Notes: a model not told the origin generated them from the sequence alone. A stretch of DNA of 64,000 nucleotides from Burkholderia puraquae (GCF_002099195.1 NZ_NBYX01000003.1:434001-498000), one strand, 5' to 3'. Shown: positions 18,965 through 30,944, counted from the stretch's first letter. A program made the numbers and translations.

Positions 18965-20113
18965 CTACTTGTCGATCACGAGATCCGACAGCGGCTTGCT
19001 GCAGCACAGCAGCACCATCCCCTGGTCGATCTCGCGCTGGCGGATACCGCCGTTGTGCTTCATTTCAACCTGCCCCGACACGAGCTTCACCTTGCAGGTG
19101 CCGCACATGCCCTGCGTGCACGACGCCGGCAGCCGCACGCCCGACTGGCGCGCCGCCTCCAGCACGTGCTGCTCCGAGCCGCACGAGATCTCGCGATTGC
19201 TCTTCGCGAAGCTGACCGTGTACTGCTTCGTGCCGGTGTCGGCCCCCTCGGCCAGCGGCGCGAGTTCGGCAAGCAGTTCGTCGCTCGCGGTCTGCGCGAG
19301 CGTCTCGAACGAGAAGCTTTCCTCGTGATACTGCTTGCGATCGAAGCCGGCTTCGTCGAGCAGGTCGCGCACGGCCTTCATGTACGGCGCGGGGCCGCAC
19401 GTGAAGATCTCGCGTTCCATGAAATCCGGTGCGATCAGCTTCAGCAACGGCAGCGTCAGGAAGCCCGTGACGCCCGGCCAGTTGGTCCGCGCGCCCAGGC
19501 GCTCGACGACGAACGACGTGCGGAAGTTCGTGTGGTTCGATGCGATCAGGTCGAGCTCGCGCGCGAAGATGATGTCGTCCGGCGTGCGCGCGCTGTGCAC
19601 GAACAGGATGTCGCGATCCTCCGCGAGATCATGGTGCGCGCGGCTCATCGACATCAGCGGCGTGACGCCCGAGCCGGCCGACAGGAACAGGTACTTGCGC
19701 GCCGGATGCCGTGCGCACGTGAATTCGCCGGCCGGGCCGAGCACGCGTACCGGCGCGCCCGGCTGCAGGTTGTCGTGCAGCCAGTTCGACACCTTGCCGC
19801 CCGGCACGCGCTTGACCGTGATCGAGATCGTGTGCGGACGCGCCGGCGACGACGAGATCGTATAGCAGCGGTTGATCGTCTCGCCTTCGATGTCGAGCTC
19901 CAGCGTGATGAACTGCCCCGGCTCGAACGAAAACGCACGGCCTTGCGGCGAACGGAAGAAGAAGCTCTTCACGTCATGGGTTTCCTGCCGCACCTGGCAG
20001 CACACCAGCGTTTCCTCGACGTCGCTCGTCCAGCGCTCCGGAAGCGCGGTCCAGAACGCCGGGTGCGTCACCCGGCTTTCCGCCGGCTCGAAATTGGCTG
20101 CATCTCGCATCAT
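18965..20113 (-). CDS. gbcB: Glycine betaine demethylase reductase subunit GbcB
   Basis: 382 residues from the ATG at 20113; GGAGG lies five bases upstream, and a second ATG follows immediately at 20110. Domain order: FAD-binding (RCYTISSSP at about 83-91), NAD-binding (GSGVTPLMS near 147-155), and a C-terminal plant-type 2Fe-2S ferredoxin with Cys332, Cys337, Cys340 and Cys370 or 371 (ASCTQGMCGTCK ... LCC). It passes electrons from NAD(P)H to the Rieske oxygenase GbcA, which is the gene just upstream. Together they convert glycine betaine to dimethylglycine, releasing formaldehyde. Confidence 0.93.
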   Translation of the reverse strand: MMRDAANFEPAESRVTHPAFWTALPERWTSDVEETLVCCQVRQETHDVKSFFFRSPQGRAFSFEPGQFITLELDIEGETINRCYTISSSPARPHTISITVKRVPGGKVSNWLHDNLQPGAPVRVLGPAGEFTCARHPARKYLFLSAGSGVTPLMSMSRAHHDLAEDRDILFVHSARTPDDIIFARELDLIASNHTNFRTSFVVERLGARTNWPGVTGFLTLPLLKLIAPDFMEREIFTCGPAPYMKAVRDLLDEAGFDRKQYHEESFSFETLAQTASDELLAELAPLAEGADTGTKQYTVSFAKSNREISCGSEQHVLEAARQSGVRLPASCTQGMCGTCKVKLVSGQVEMKHNGGIRQREIDQGMVLLCCSKPLSDLVIDK

Positions 20114-20225
20114 GCCAACCTCCGCCGGGCCGCCCCAAGAAGGTTGGCCGCCCCCTCGGGGGGCAGCGAGCAAAGTGAGCGTTGGGGTTGTTTCATCATT
20201 GACTCCGCTTGCTTTCCGCTGACTA
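20114..20225. other. gbcA-gbcB spacer with G/C hairpin element
   Basis: The spacer contains an imperfect G/C-rich inverted repeat (a CCGCCCC run facing GGGGGGC around 20150-20166) and a repeated AAGGTTGGC / GCCAACC pair. Elements of this kind are common between betaproteobacterial genes. It could tune gbcB expression or stabilise mRNA; function is unproven. Confidence 0.35.
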
Positions 20226-21467
20226 CTACGCGCCGGTTTTTTCGGCGAGCCGGCCGATGTACCAGGCCGAGAATTTTTCGACGAGACCTTCCGTGAACGG
20301 CGAATACGGGCCCGGCTCGTACGCGCTGCTGGTCGCGCCGCGCTGAGAGAATTCGACGAGCGCGCGATCCTGGTCGTTGGTCGCGTTCCACACGGCCGTG
20401 AGGTTCTTCACGTCGTAGTCGATGCCTTCCTTCGCATCCTTGTGCACGAGCCACTTCGTGCGCACGAGCGTCTTGCCGGCCGACAGCGGAATCACCGAGA
20501 ACGTCACGATGTGATCGCTCATGAAGTGGTGCCAGGAGTTCGGCTGCGTCCAGAACGACAGCCCGCCGAGGTCCGCCTTGTCGAAGCCGCCGAGCAGCTT
20601 CTTCGACGCGACCTTCGCGTCGAGCGTCTGCGATTCGCCGTGACGATCGAGCGGCAGGCGCTGCGTGCGGAAGCCCGTCACGTCGAGCAGCTTTTCGATT
20701 TCCTCGGACGGCAGGCCCATCTCGGCCCACTCCTTGCCGCGCCGTACGCACGTTTCAGCGAACGCATCCATGCCTTCGGCGTTCGCATCGGAACGCTGGT
20801 AGCCGAAGCCGTATTCGTACAGCGAGATGGTCAGCTCCGGATGGTTCGCGACGCAGTGATAGCACTCGCGGTTGTTCTCCATCGTGAGCTTCCAGTTGCC
20901 TTCCTCGATGATGTCGACCTGCGCGGCGATCTTCGTGCTCGGCAGGTCGTGCGGCAGCAGGTACGGCTCCATCTCGGCGCGCAATTGCGCGAAGTCGGCA
21001 GGCGGCTCGTCGGCGAGGCAGACGAAGATCAGGCCCGCGAGGTTCTCGACGTGCACCGACTTCAGGCTGTGCTTGCAGCGGTCGAACTTCTCGCCCATGT
21101 GCTCGGCGAACATCAGCTGGCCCGTCAGGTTGTAGGTCCAGCTGTGGTACGGGCACACGATGTTGCCGACCGAGCCCTTGTCTTCATTGCACAGGCGCGC
21201 ACCGCGGTGACGGCACACGTTGTGGAACGCGCGGATCGCCATGTCGTCGTCGCGCACGATCAGGATCGAATCGCTCCCCAGCTCCACGGTCACGTAGTCG
21301 CCCGGCTCCGGAATGTCCGGCTCGACCGCCACCTGGATCCAGTGCTGGCGGAAAATCGCCTCCATGTCGAGCGCGAAGATGTCCTCGCTCGTGTAGAACG
21401 GTGCCTCGAGGCTGTGGCCTTCCTTGCGCCGCTCGATCAATGCACGAATGTCTGCCGATACTTTCAT
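20226..21467 (-). CDS. gbcA: Glycine betaine demethylase Rieske oxygenase GbcA
   Basis: 413 residues. The Rieske 2Fe-2S site is formed by Cys85-x-His87 (VCRHRGARL) and Cys105-x2-His108 (VCPYHSW). The C-terminal catalytic domain has the mononuclear iron region NNRECYHCVANHPEL. This is the alpha subunit that oxidatively demethylates glycine betaine to dimethylglycine with formaldehyde release. It is followed by gbcB and preceded by etfB on the same strand. GbdR activates the equivalent operon in Pseudomonas; the same is expected here because gbdR heads the far end of the run. Confidence 0.94.
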   Translation of the reverse strand: MKVSADIRALIERRKEGHSLEAPFYTSEDIFALDMEAIFRQHWIQVAVEPDIPEPGDYVTVELGSDSILIVRDDDMAIRAFHNVCRHRGARLCNEDKGSVGNIVCPYHSWTYNLTGQLMFAEHMGEKFDRCKHSLKSVHVENLAGLIFVCLADEPPADFAQLRAEMEPYLLPHDLPSTKIAAQVDIIEEGNWKLTMENNRECYHCVANHPELTISLYEYGFGYQRSDANAEGMDAFAETCVRRGKEWAEMGLPSEEIEKLLDVTGFRTQRLPLDRHGESQTLDAKVASKKLLGGFDKADLGGLSFWTQPNSWHHFMSDHIVTFSVIPLSAGKTLVRTKWLVHKDAKEGIDYDVKNLTAVWNATNDQDRALVEFSQRGATSSAYEPGPYSPFTEGLVEKFSAWYIGRLAEKTGA

Positions 21468-21519
21468 CGTTTGCTCCGGATTCCTTGCATCCCTGGGTTC
21501 TTGCCGACAGGCATCAAAA

Positions 21520-22305
21520 TCAGTAGTCGATGAGCTGATGCTCGCGCAAATACGCGAGGATCACTTGTGCTTTTTCGACCGAACTCCCTTCATTTACGAC
21601 GTTGCCGCCACGGCTTTCGGTCGTCGTCGCGGACAGCATCCGGGCATGCCCGGAGCGCTTCTCGGCGGCGACCAGCTTTACGGGTTTACGCTCGATCGGG
21701 CCGACCGTCCACGCGGCTGCATCGGCGTCCGCGCCGGGCGCCGCGAGTGCGGGCCGAATCGCACCGGCGCGCAGCCGCGCATACGCGTAGCGCGGCTCGG
21801 CATTGGCGAGCGGATGGACGGCGACGACGGCCGGCAGCGCCGCGTCGACGCGCCGCCGCAGCCCTTTCGGCAAAAATTGCCGGACGGCCACGCGGCCGCC
21901 GTCGACCGTCACGTCGACGGCCGAGCCAACCAGCGGATAGCCGAGCGCCGCGGCGATGCGATACGGCAGCATGCCGGTGTCGTACGCGCCCTCGGCGCGC
22001 GTGCCGGTCAGCACGAGGTCATAGCCTTCGACGCGTGCGGCGAGCGCATGCACGGCATCGTCGCCGTCGCGGCAGGCCAGCACCTCGACCTCCCGTGCGC
22101 CGAGCGCGAGATATTCGGCAAGCGCCGCATTCGCAGGGTCGCCCGCATGGATCACGTCGAGCTTCGCGCGATGCCGCTCCGCGAGCTGGCGGCCGGTTTC
22201 GAGCGCAGCCGCGTCGTTGCGGCTATAGCGCGCGACGCCGCTGACCGGATGGCGGCCGACGGACACGAGCACCGCGATGCGTTGCAACTGGCGGGGGGCG
22301 TTCAT
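21520..22305 (-). CDS. etfB: Electron transfer flavoprotein beta subunit
   Basis: 261 residues. ETF domain features include RNDAAALETGRQLAE, YDLVLTGTRAEGAYDTGMLPYRIAAALGYP and LPAVVAVHPLANAEPRYA. Its ATG overlaps the etfA stop (ATGA), showing translational coupling. With EtfA it would take electrons from the dimethylglycine demethylase DgcAB. It is more divergent than housekeeping EtfB, consistent with a dedicated partner in this operon. Confidence 0.88.
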   Translation of the reverse strand: MNAPRQLQRIAVLVSVGRHPVSGVARYSRNDAAALETGRQLAERHRAKLDVIHAGDPANAALAEYLALGAREVEVLACRDGDDAVHALAARVEGYDLVLTGTRAEGAYDTGMLPYRIAAALGYPLVGSAVDVTVDGGRVAVRQFLPKGLRRRVDAALPAVVAVHPLANAEPRYAYARLRAGAIRPALAAPGADADAAAWTVGPIERKPVKLVAAEKRSGHARMLSATTTESRGGNVVNEGSSVEKAQVILAYLREHQLIDY

Positions 22306-23471
22306 GCGGCGACTCCTTCCGGTTCACGATTGCCGACCGCGGCCGGCGACTCTCCACGCGCGGCGCGCGCGGCCTGCACCTGTTCGATCAGCGCGGCAAT
22401 CGTGCCCTGCGCGTCGCCCACCACCGTCAGGTTCGCGCGCTTCGCGATCGGCGCGCTGCCGTCGAGGTTCACCGCGATCACGTGGCGGCAGTCCTTGATC
22501 CCCTGCAGGTGCTGCACCGCGCCCGAGATACCGAACGCGATGTACACGCTCGCCTCGACCGTCTTGCCGGTGGCGCCGACCTGCTTGTCGCGCGTGAAGT
22601 GGCCGTTGTCGACCGCGACGCGGCTCGCGCCGATCGCTGCTCCGAACGCGCCGGCCAGCCGCTCGAACGCGCCGATGTCGGACACGCCGTTGCCGGCCGA
22701 CACGATGAAATCGGCTTCCTCGAGCGCGACCTGGGCCGCATCGATTTCGTCGAGACCGAGATCGCGGTACGGCTGCACGGCGTCATGCGCCGGACGGATG
22801 AAATCGGTGGCGAGACGCTCGCCTGCGCCGACGAACGGCAGCTTCGCGTCGACCGCGTTCTGCGCGAGCAGGATCACGTCGGGCAGCGCACGGGTGGCAA
22901 AGGCGCGCCCGGCCTGCGCATACGCGCCGACATGCTTCGCGTCGATCTCGACGACGTGGGTCGCGACGCTCGCGCCGGCGGCCGCCGCGTAACGCCGGCC
23001 GAGATCGCCGTCGCCCGTCGCGTTGTCGGGCACGAACACGTGTTTCGGCGCGAGCGCCGCAGCGCAGGCCTGCAGCGCTTGCAATTCGCTTTCAGGGTCG
23101 AACGCGCGGCGATCGAAGCCGGCGAGTTCAAGCAGCTTGTCGACGCCCAGTTCGGCCACGTCGTCCTTCAGTTCGCCGAACGCGAGCAGCGCGACTTCGG
23201 TCTGTGCGTCGGCGAGCAACGCCGCGGCGGCGATCGCCTGCCGCGAATGATCGTCGAGTGCGCCACGTTCGCTGTGCGCGACCACCAGCATCACGTGCTT
23301 CGGATCCTGCACCGCGCGGCGTGGCTTCGCGGCCGCTGCGCCGTGGCCGTGCGCGGACCAGTGCGCGGCATTCGCATCGGCGCTGCCTTCCTCGCCGAGC
23401 GTGATGCGCTTCAGGCCGGCGGCCGTGATGATGAACGGCCGGCGCGGATCGATTCGTTTGATCGTATTCAT
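22302..23471 (-). CDS. etfA: Electron transfer flavoprotein alpha subunit
   Basis: 389 residues from the ATG at 23471, which has a GGAGTGAA ribosome site inside the end of dgcB. The C-terminal FAD domain carries the ETF-alpha pattern VSAGNGVSDIGAFERLAG and VDNGHFTRDKQVGATGKTV, then YIAFGISGAVQHLQGIKDC. An extra N-terminal stretch (about 1-70) precedes the usual fold. It overlaps etfB by four bases. It should shuttle electrons from dimethylglycine oxidation toward the quinone pool. Confidence 0.92.
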   Translation of the reverse strand: MNTIKRIDPRRPFIITAAGLKRITLGEEGSADANAAHWSAHGHGAAAAKPRRAVQDPKHVMLVVAHSERGALDDHSRQAIAAAALLADAQTEVALLAFGELKDDVAELGVDKLLELAGFDRRAFDPESELQALQACAAALAPKHVFVPDNATGDGDLGRRYAAAAGASVATHVVEIDAKHVGAYAQAGRAFATRALPDVILLAQNAVDAKLPFVGAGERLATDFIRPAHDAVQPYRDLGLDEIDAAQVALEEADFIVSAGNGVSDIGAFERLAGAFGAAIGASRVAVDNGHFTRDKQVGATGKTVEASVYIAFGISGAVQHLQGIKDCRHVIAVNLDGSAPIAKRANLTVVGDAQGTIAALIEQVQAARAARGESPAAVGNREPEGVAA

Positions 23472-23475
23472 CGAT

Positions 23476-25401
23476 TCACTCCAGCGAGGCGGCAACGAGT
23501 TCGGCGACGTCGAGCACGTCGGGGCGCGGGCCCACGACGCCTTCGAGCATGGCCGTGCAGTTCGGGCACGCAACCGCGACCACGTCCGCGCCAATCGTGC
23601 GCGCATCGGCGATGCGGATGTCGGGAATGCGCTGCTTGCCCGGGATATCGGTCAGCGGCGCACCGCCGCCACCGCCGCAGCAGCGGCCGCGCATGCCGTT
23701 GCGCTCCATCTCCACGACCTGGATGCCGATCGTCTTCAGCAGCTTGCGCGGCGCTTCCGTCTCGCCGTTGTAGCGGCCGAGGTAGCACGGGTCGTGATAC
23801 GTCGTGCGCTTATCCTGCAGCGCCTCGACGGCCTTCGGCGCGATCTTGCCGCTGTCGGCGAGTTCGGCGAGGTAGGTCGTATGGTGCTTGACCGTCACGC
23901 GCAGCCCGAGCGCACGGTATTCGTTGCGCAGGCTGTGCATCACGTGCGGGTCGGCCGTCACGATCTGCTTGTACGACAGCGCGTCGAGCGTGCCGATCAG
24001 GCGCTTCGCCATCTGCTGGAACGTCGCTTCGTCGCCGAGCCGGCGTGCGACGTCGCCCGTGTCGGTTTCGGTCGAGCCGAGCACCGCATAGTCGACGCCC
24101 GCTTTGTTCAGCACCTTGACGAACGCGCGCAGCGTGCGCTGGTAGCGCATGTCGAACGCCCCTTCGCCCGCGACGAACAGCACGTCGACCGGCTTGCCGG
24201 GCTGTGCGACGGGCGCGCTCAGGTCGACCGACCAGTCGTAGCGCGCGGCCGTGTCGTAGCCGCCCATCGTGCCCGTCTCGCGCAGGTTCGCGAGCACTTC
24301 CTGGCCCTTGCCCGGCACCGTGCCGTGCACGAGCGTGCGGTTGCGGCGCATGTCGACGATCGCATCGACGTGCTCGATCAGCATCGGGCACTCCTGCACG
24401 CAGGCGCGGCAGGTCGTGCACGACCACAGCGTCTGTTCTTCGATCAGGCCCGACACGATCGGGCCGTTCGGCTCACCGCGATGCTGGCCGACCGCGAGGC
24501 CCGGCGACGGGCTGCCCGCGTACGCTGCATCGGTGCCGCCGGCCATCCCGACCACGAGATCCTGGATCAGCTTCTTCGGGTTCAGCGGCTGGCCCGACGC
24601 GAACGCGGGGCACGCGGCTTCGCACTTGCCGCACTGCACGCACGCATCGAAGCTCAGCAGCTGGTTCCAGCGGAATTCGACCGGCTTCTCGACGCCGTAC
24701 TCCTGATGCTCGATGTCCGGCAGCTTCAGCGCGGTCGGCGGCGTGGCCGTACCGTTGCCCGTGAACGATTCGCGCGTGGCGGCGAAACGTTCCTGGCGCG
24801 GGTGGAATGCCAGGTGCAGCAGGCCGGCGATCGCATGCTTCATCGGGCCGCCCTTCGCGGCGCCGACCGTCATCGTGAATGCACCGACGCCGATCAGCAG
24901 CGCGCAGAGCACCGCGAACGCGCCCGACATCGCGCCGGTCGGCACCAGCATGAACAGCACGAGGCCGAGCGCGAACGAGCCGAGCAGCCAGGGCAGCGTA
25001 TTCCACGGGCCGCGCGACAGGCGGGCCGGCACGTCCTTCGCCGCGCGCCGGCGCCACACGAACACCGCGCCGACCAGCATCGCGAGCGCCGCGAGGAAGA
25101 TCAGCTTGTCGAGCCACGGCGAGTAGATCGCGAGGCCGTAGTTGATGAACACCAGCGCGAGCGCGCCGATCGCGCCGCCAGCCGTCGCGACGTGCGTCTT
25201 CGCGATGTACGGATCACGGGCGACCACGTGGTGCAGGTCGACGAAATAGCGCTTCGGAATCGCGAACAGGTTGGCGACACCGAACGAGCCGGGCGCCGTG
25301 GCCCGGCCGAGACGCCAGTAGGACGAGCGCTTCGCGACCGCGAACGCGAGCCCCGCCACCGACAGCCACAACAGGGCGGTAATGAGGAAGGACGGGTTCA
25401 T
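23476..25401 (-). CDS. dgcB: Dimethylglycine demethylase iron-sulfur membrane subunit DgcB
   Basis: 641 residues. N-terminal membrane segments (about 5-25, 75-95, 105-120, 145-185) precede two 4Fe-4S motifs (CVQCGKCEAACP and CTTCRACVQECP) and a CCG-type heterodisulfide-reductase-like half with YHDPCYLGRYNG, RCCGGGGGAPL and ACPNCTAML. It is the Fe-S partner of DgcA, probably linking dimethylglycine oxidation to EtfAB and the respiratory chain. The start lies three bases after the dgcA stop and the stop is four bases before the etfA start, so the genes are tightly coupled. Confidence 0.93.
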   Translation of the reverse strand: MNPSFLITALLWLSVAGLAFAVAKRSSYWRLGRATAPGSFGVANLFAIPKRYFVDLHHVVARDPYIAKTHVATAGGAIGALALVFINYGLAIYSPWLDKLIFLAALAMLVGAVFVWRRRAAKDVPARLSRGPWNTLPWLLGSFALGLVLFMLVPTGAMSGAFAVLCALLIGVGAFTMTVGAAKGGPMKHAIAGLLHLAFHPRQERFAATRESFTGNGTATPPTALKLPDIEHQEYGVEKPVEFRWNQLLSFDACVQCGKCEAACPAFASGQPLNPKKLIQDLVVGMAGGTDAAYAGSPSPGLAVGQHRGEPNGPIVSGLIEEQTLWSCTTCRACVQECPMLIEHVDAIVDMRRNRTLVHGTVPGKGQEVLANLRETGTMGGYDTAARYDWSVDLSAPVAQPGKPVDVLFVAGEGAFDMRYQRTLRAFVKVLNKAGVDYAVLGSTETDTGDVARRLGDEATFQQMAKRLIGTLDALSYKQIVTADPHVMHSLRNEYRALGLRVTVKHHTTYLAELADSGKIAPKAVEALQDKRTTYHDPCYLGRYNGETEAPRKLLKTIGIQVVEMERNGMRGRCCGGGGGAPLTDIPGKQRIPDIRIADARTIGADVVAVACPNCTAMLEGVVGPRPDVLDVAELVAASLE

Positions 25402-25404
25402 CTT

Positions 25405-27468
25405 TTAGAAATCCTTCACGAGACGCAGCGAGTCGTAGATCGCCCCGTGGACGTTGTGCATCGAGATGCAGTCGCCGACACGGAACAGCAGGAAGCGGCC
25501 GTTGCCGAGCTCTTCCGACAGGCACGGCTGCGGCTCGGCCGCGAACAGCGTGTGCGGATCGATCTGGCCGCGGTTCAGCGATTCCGGCTTGAGCTTCCAG
25601 TACAGCTCGTCGTTCGGCGACGAACCGTTCTCGATCACCACCTGGTCGACGGCGCGCTCTTCCAGTTCTTCCGTGTACTCGTTGCGCAGCACGGCGATCA
25701 GCTTGCCATCCTCTTCATAGACGCGATCGAGCATCGTATTCGGCGTCGGGATCACGCCGAACGCGTACAGGCGGCGATAGAAGATCGGGAACGTCGTGCC
25801 GCCGCAATCGTCGGCCACCTTCACGTCCGGCGTGACGACCTCGACCTTCGAGCCGCGGCTCGCCATGAAGTCGGCCACGCCGGCGCCCGCATGCGTGCTC
25901 ACGCCGTCGAACAGCAGCACGTTCTGCTTCGGCTCGACCTTGCCGGTCAGGATGTCCCACGAGCTCACGGCCAGCCCCTCGGCCACGCCCCAGCCCGGCA
26001 CCTGCCACGTGAAGCTCGACCCGCCGGTCGCGAGCACGACGATGTCCGGCTTCTCGGCCATGATCATCTTCTCGTCGGCGGCCACGCCGAGACGGCGGTC
26101 GACGCCCAGGCGCTTCGTTTCCATGTCGAACCAGCGGATGATCCCCGACATCTGTTCGCGCTGCGGCGCCTTCGCGGCGATCATCACCTGCCCGCCCACT
26201 TCGGCGTTCTTCTCGAACAGCACGACGTCGTGGCCGCGCAGCTTCGCGACGCGCGCCGCCTCGAGGCCCGCCGGGCCCGCGCCGACCACCACGACCTTGC
26301 GCTTCGGGCCGCGCGACTTCTCGATGATGTGCGGCATCGTCGATTCGCGCGACGTCGCCGCGTTCTGGATGCACAGCACGTCGAGGCCGTTGTACTGACG
26401 GTCGATGCAGTAGTTCGCGCCGACGCACTGCTTGATTTCGTCTTCGCGGCCGTCGCGGATCTTGATCACCATGTGCGGATCGGCGATCTGCGCGCGCGTC
26501 ATGCCGACCAGGTCGATCATGCCGGTCGCGAGCAGGCGCTCGGCCTGGCCCGCATCGCGGATGCTCTGCGCGTGCATCACCGGGATCTTCACGACCGACT
26601 TGATACCGGCCGCGAGGTGCACGAACGGCTCCGGCGGCAGCGCCATCGGCGGCATGCAGTTGGCGATCGTGTTGTGCGTATCGCCGCCCGAGCCGACCAC
26701 GCTCAGGTAGTCGATCAGGCCCGTCTCCGACATCGCCTGCGCGATTTCCTTCAGCGCTTCGTGATCGAGGCCGTCTTCGTGGAATTCGTCGCCGCACATG
26801 CGCAGGCCGACGCAGAAGTCCTTGCCCACCGCCTCGCGCACGGCCGTCAGCACTTCGATGCCGAAGCGCAGGCGGTTCTCCAGGCTGCCGCCCCATTCGT
26901 CGGTACGGTGGTTCGAGCGCTTGCTCCAGAACTGGTCGATCAGGTGCTGGTGGGCGGCCGAGATCTCGATGCCGTCCATGCCGGCTGCTTTCACGCGCTT
27001 CGCAGCCGCCGCGAAATCGCCGATGATGCGGCGGATTTCCTCGATCTCGATGATCTTCGCGTTGCCGCGGTGCACCGGCTCGCGCACGCCCGACGGCGAC
27101 ATCAGGTGCGGCCAGTGCTCGCCGTGGAACGACGAGCGACGGCCCATGTGCGTCGCCTGGATCATGATCTTCGCGCCGTGCTTGTGCATCGTGTCGGCGA
27201 GGCGCGTGAGCGGATCGATGATCTTGTCGGTCGACAGGTTCACCGATTTCCACCAGCCCTGCGGGCTGTCGATCGACACCGGGCTCGATCCGCCGCAGAT
27301 CGCGAGGCCCACGCCGCCCTTGGCCTTTTCTTCGTAGTAGCGGATATAGCGGTCGCCCGGCAGGCCGCCCGGCTCGGCATACACCTCCGCATGCGCGGTG
27401 CTGACGATCCGGTTGCGCAGCGTCAGCTGGTTCAGCTGCATGGGTTTGAACAGGTGGGGATAACGCAT
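25405..27468 (-). CDS. dgcA: Dimethylglycine demethylase flavoprotein DgcA
   Basis: 687 residues. An Old-Yellow-Enzyme-type FMN barrel (about 1-340) is followed by a Cys-containing linker and a C-terminal FAD/NAD(P) module starting VVVVGAGPAGLEAARVA (about 392-408). This is the TMADH-like architecture. The linker reads CVGANYC ... C with Cys348, Cys354 and Cys366; the second Cys of the usual CxxCxxC cluster motif is Ala351, so a standard 4Fe-4S site may be altered. It converts dimethylglycine to sarcosine. Neighbours are dgcB downstream and a DUF5943-like gene upstream. Confidence 0.92.
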   Translation of the reverse strand: MRYPHLFKPMQLNQLTLRNRIVSTAHAEVYAEPGGLPGDRYIRYYEEKAKGGVGLAICGGSSPVSIDSPQGWWKSVNLSTDKIIDPLTRLADTMHKHGAKIMIQATHMGRRSSFHGEHWPHLMSPSGVREPVHRGNAKIIEIEEIRRIIGDFAAAAKRVKAAGMDGIEISAAHQHLIDQFWSKRSNHRTDEWGGSLENRLRFGIEVLTAVREAVGKDFCVGLRMCGDEFHEDGLDHEALKEIAQAMSETGLIDYLSVVGSGGDTHNTIANCMPPMALPPEPFVHLAAGIKSVVKIPVMHAQSIRDAGQAERLLATGMIDLVGMTRAQIADPHMVIKIRDGREDEIKQCVGANYCIDRQYNGLDVLCIQNAATSRESTMPHIIEKSRGPKRKVVVVGAGPAGLEAARVAKLRGHDVVLFEKNAEVGGQVMIAAKAPQREQMSGIIRWFDMETKRLGVDRRLGVAADEKMIMAEKPDIVVLATGGSSFTWQVPGWGVAEGLAVSSWDILTGKVEPKQNVLLFDGVSTHAGAGVADFMASRGSKVEVVTPDVKVADDCGGTTFPIFYRRLYAFGVIPTPNTMLDRVYEEDGKLIAVLRNEYTEELEERAVDQVVIENGSSPNDELYWKLKPESLNRGQIDPHTLFAAEPQPCLSEELGNGRFLLFRVGDCISMHNVHGAIYDSLRLVKDF

Positions 27469-27542
27469 CGCAGGCGACCTCTGGCGTTCGAATGTCTCGT
27501 GTTGCGGGTGTTGTTGTGTTGCTGTGCCGTTACGTCAGCGCA

Positions 27543-28076
27543 TCAGTGCGCGATCGGCGACACTTCGAAGACGCAGTGGTCGTGATGCTCGGCCGCGCAC
27601 TGCACTTCCTTCGACTGCGCACGCGGTGCGCCCTTGCCTTCCGGCGTCGTGTCGTTGACCCAGTCCATCGCACCGGCGAACCAGCCCGCGAACATGTAGC
27701 AGAGCTTGCCTTCCTTGCCCGGCTGCTGGAGCACGAACGACGAGTGGCGCAGCTCGATCCTGGCGCGCGCGCTGGCCGGATCGGCCTCGATGATCGAGAA
27801 CAGGCCCCAGCCGCGCTGCGACAGGCGCTTCAGGTAATGCTCGAACACGGCCATGCCGGTCAGCCCATGCTGCTTGGCTTCCTTGTCGCACCAGTGGTAA
27901 GCGGACTTGTAGCCGGCCTTGTAGAGAATCTCGGCATACGCTTCGACGCCGAGCGCTTCCTCGACGGCGACGTGGTTGTTCGTGAAGAAGTGGCGCGGCA
28001 CGTACAGCATCGGCAGCGCGTCGGTGGTCCAGACGCCGGTATCGGGATCGACGTTGATCGGCAGTTGCGGTTGCAT
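27543..28076 (-). CDS. DUF5943-like protein of the betaine operon
   Basis: 177 residues from the ATG at 28076 (GGAGT ribosome site); an earlier in-frame start would add 18 residues without support. No signal peptide or membrane helix. The sequence resembles the 4-vinyl-reductase-like protein always found next to dgcA in Pseudomonas and Burkholderia: it has AVEEALGVEAYAEILYKAGY, WCDKEAKQHGLTGMAVFEHYL and a C-terminal CAAEHHDHCVFEVSPIAH with Cys/His residues that could bind a ligand or metal. Its role is unknown; conservation of position suggests an accessory or sensory part in dimethylglycine use. Confidence 0.8.
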   Translation of the reverse strand: MQPQLPINVDPDTGVWTTDALPMLYVPRHFFTNNHVAVEEALGVEAYAEILYKAGYKSAYHWCDKEAKQHGLTGMAVFEHYLKRLSQRGWGLFSIIEADPASARARIELRHSSFVLQQPGKEGKLCYMFAGWFAGAMDWVNDTTPEGKGAPRAQSKEVQCAAEHHDHCVFEVSPIAH

Positions 28077-28218
28077 CGTGGTGACTCCGTGAGGAAATTG
28101 GCCGCGCGGCTCAGTGCGCAGGCGCGACATCGTCCGCGTGCCCGTGCGGCTTGCACGGGCACGTCCCGATTTTTCTTGTTGAATCGCTAGCGGTGAAGCG
28201 GTCTGGCGTTCGCGGCGC

Positions 28219-29190
<972 letters not shown>

Positions 29191-29221
29191 GTGTTGCTCC
29201 AGTATTGTCGGGTCGGTCGGA

Positions 29222-30496
<1,275 letters not shown>

Positions 30497-30944
30497 AGTG
30501 CGTCCGTGACGAAGAATAAGGGGCTGAAACCGAAGCTCAAGGCCCGCCCTGCCTGGGTTTCCCGCTCGTCCCGTACAAGGCTGCCGACGGCTCTATTCTT
30601 GTCGTTCGGATTTTCGGCGGATTGATGAATTTAGACGCGTTCTTTGCCTTTTCCGCCATCCGCGTCCGTTTTATACAAGTGACCGGTCGTGCTTTTTCGG
30701 ATGACCAACCAAAACGGCGTCGGCCGTTCACCTATGGACACGCACTTCAGCTGTGCGTTTGCCGCCCGGTCGAAGTGCAGCACGTCCCGTTTACGGTGCA
30801 GTGCAGCATGGGGCTTTGAGCCAAGCAACGTATGGAGCTAGGGTTTAGCCGTATGGCACGCTTGTTGCGCTGGCTCACACAATGTCGCAGCCCGATCCGT
30901 GCCCCTCGGGCGTAAAGCTATTAGAGATTCAAGGAACGCTCCCC
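30497..30944. promoter_or_regulatory. glyA-gbdR divergent control region
   Basis: A 448-base region between divergent genes, expected to hold promoters for both the betaine run and gbdR and GbdR binding sites. G/C-rich inverted elements occur near 30765-30800, but I cannot assign a specific operator from sequence alone. Short open frames here have no support as genes. Confidence 0.45.

Noticed and set aside
23401..27585. A very long plus-strand open frame (almost 1400 codons) opposite etfA, dgcB and dgcA.
   Set aside because: It is Arg/Ala/His/Asp-rich low-complexity sequence with no domain, and is exactly antisense to three well-recognised genes; such frames arise from high GC3.
30622..30828. 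Short frames on both strands in the glyA-gbdR gap.
   Set aside because: They overlap each other, have no motifs, and sit in an expected promoter region.
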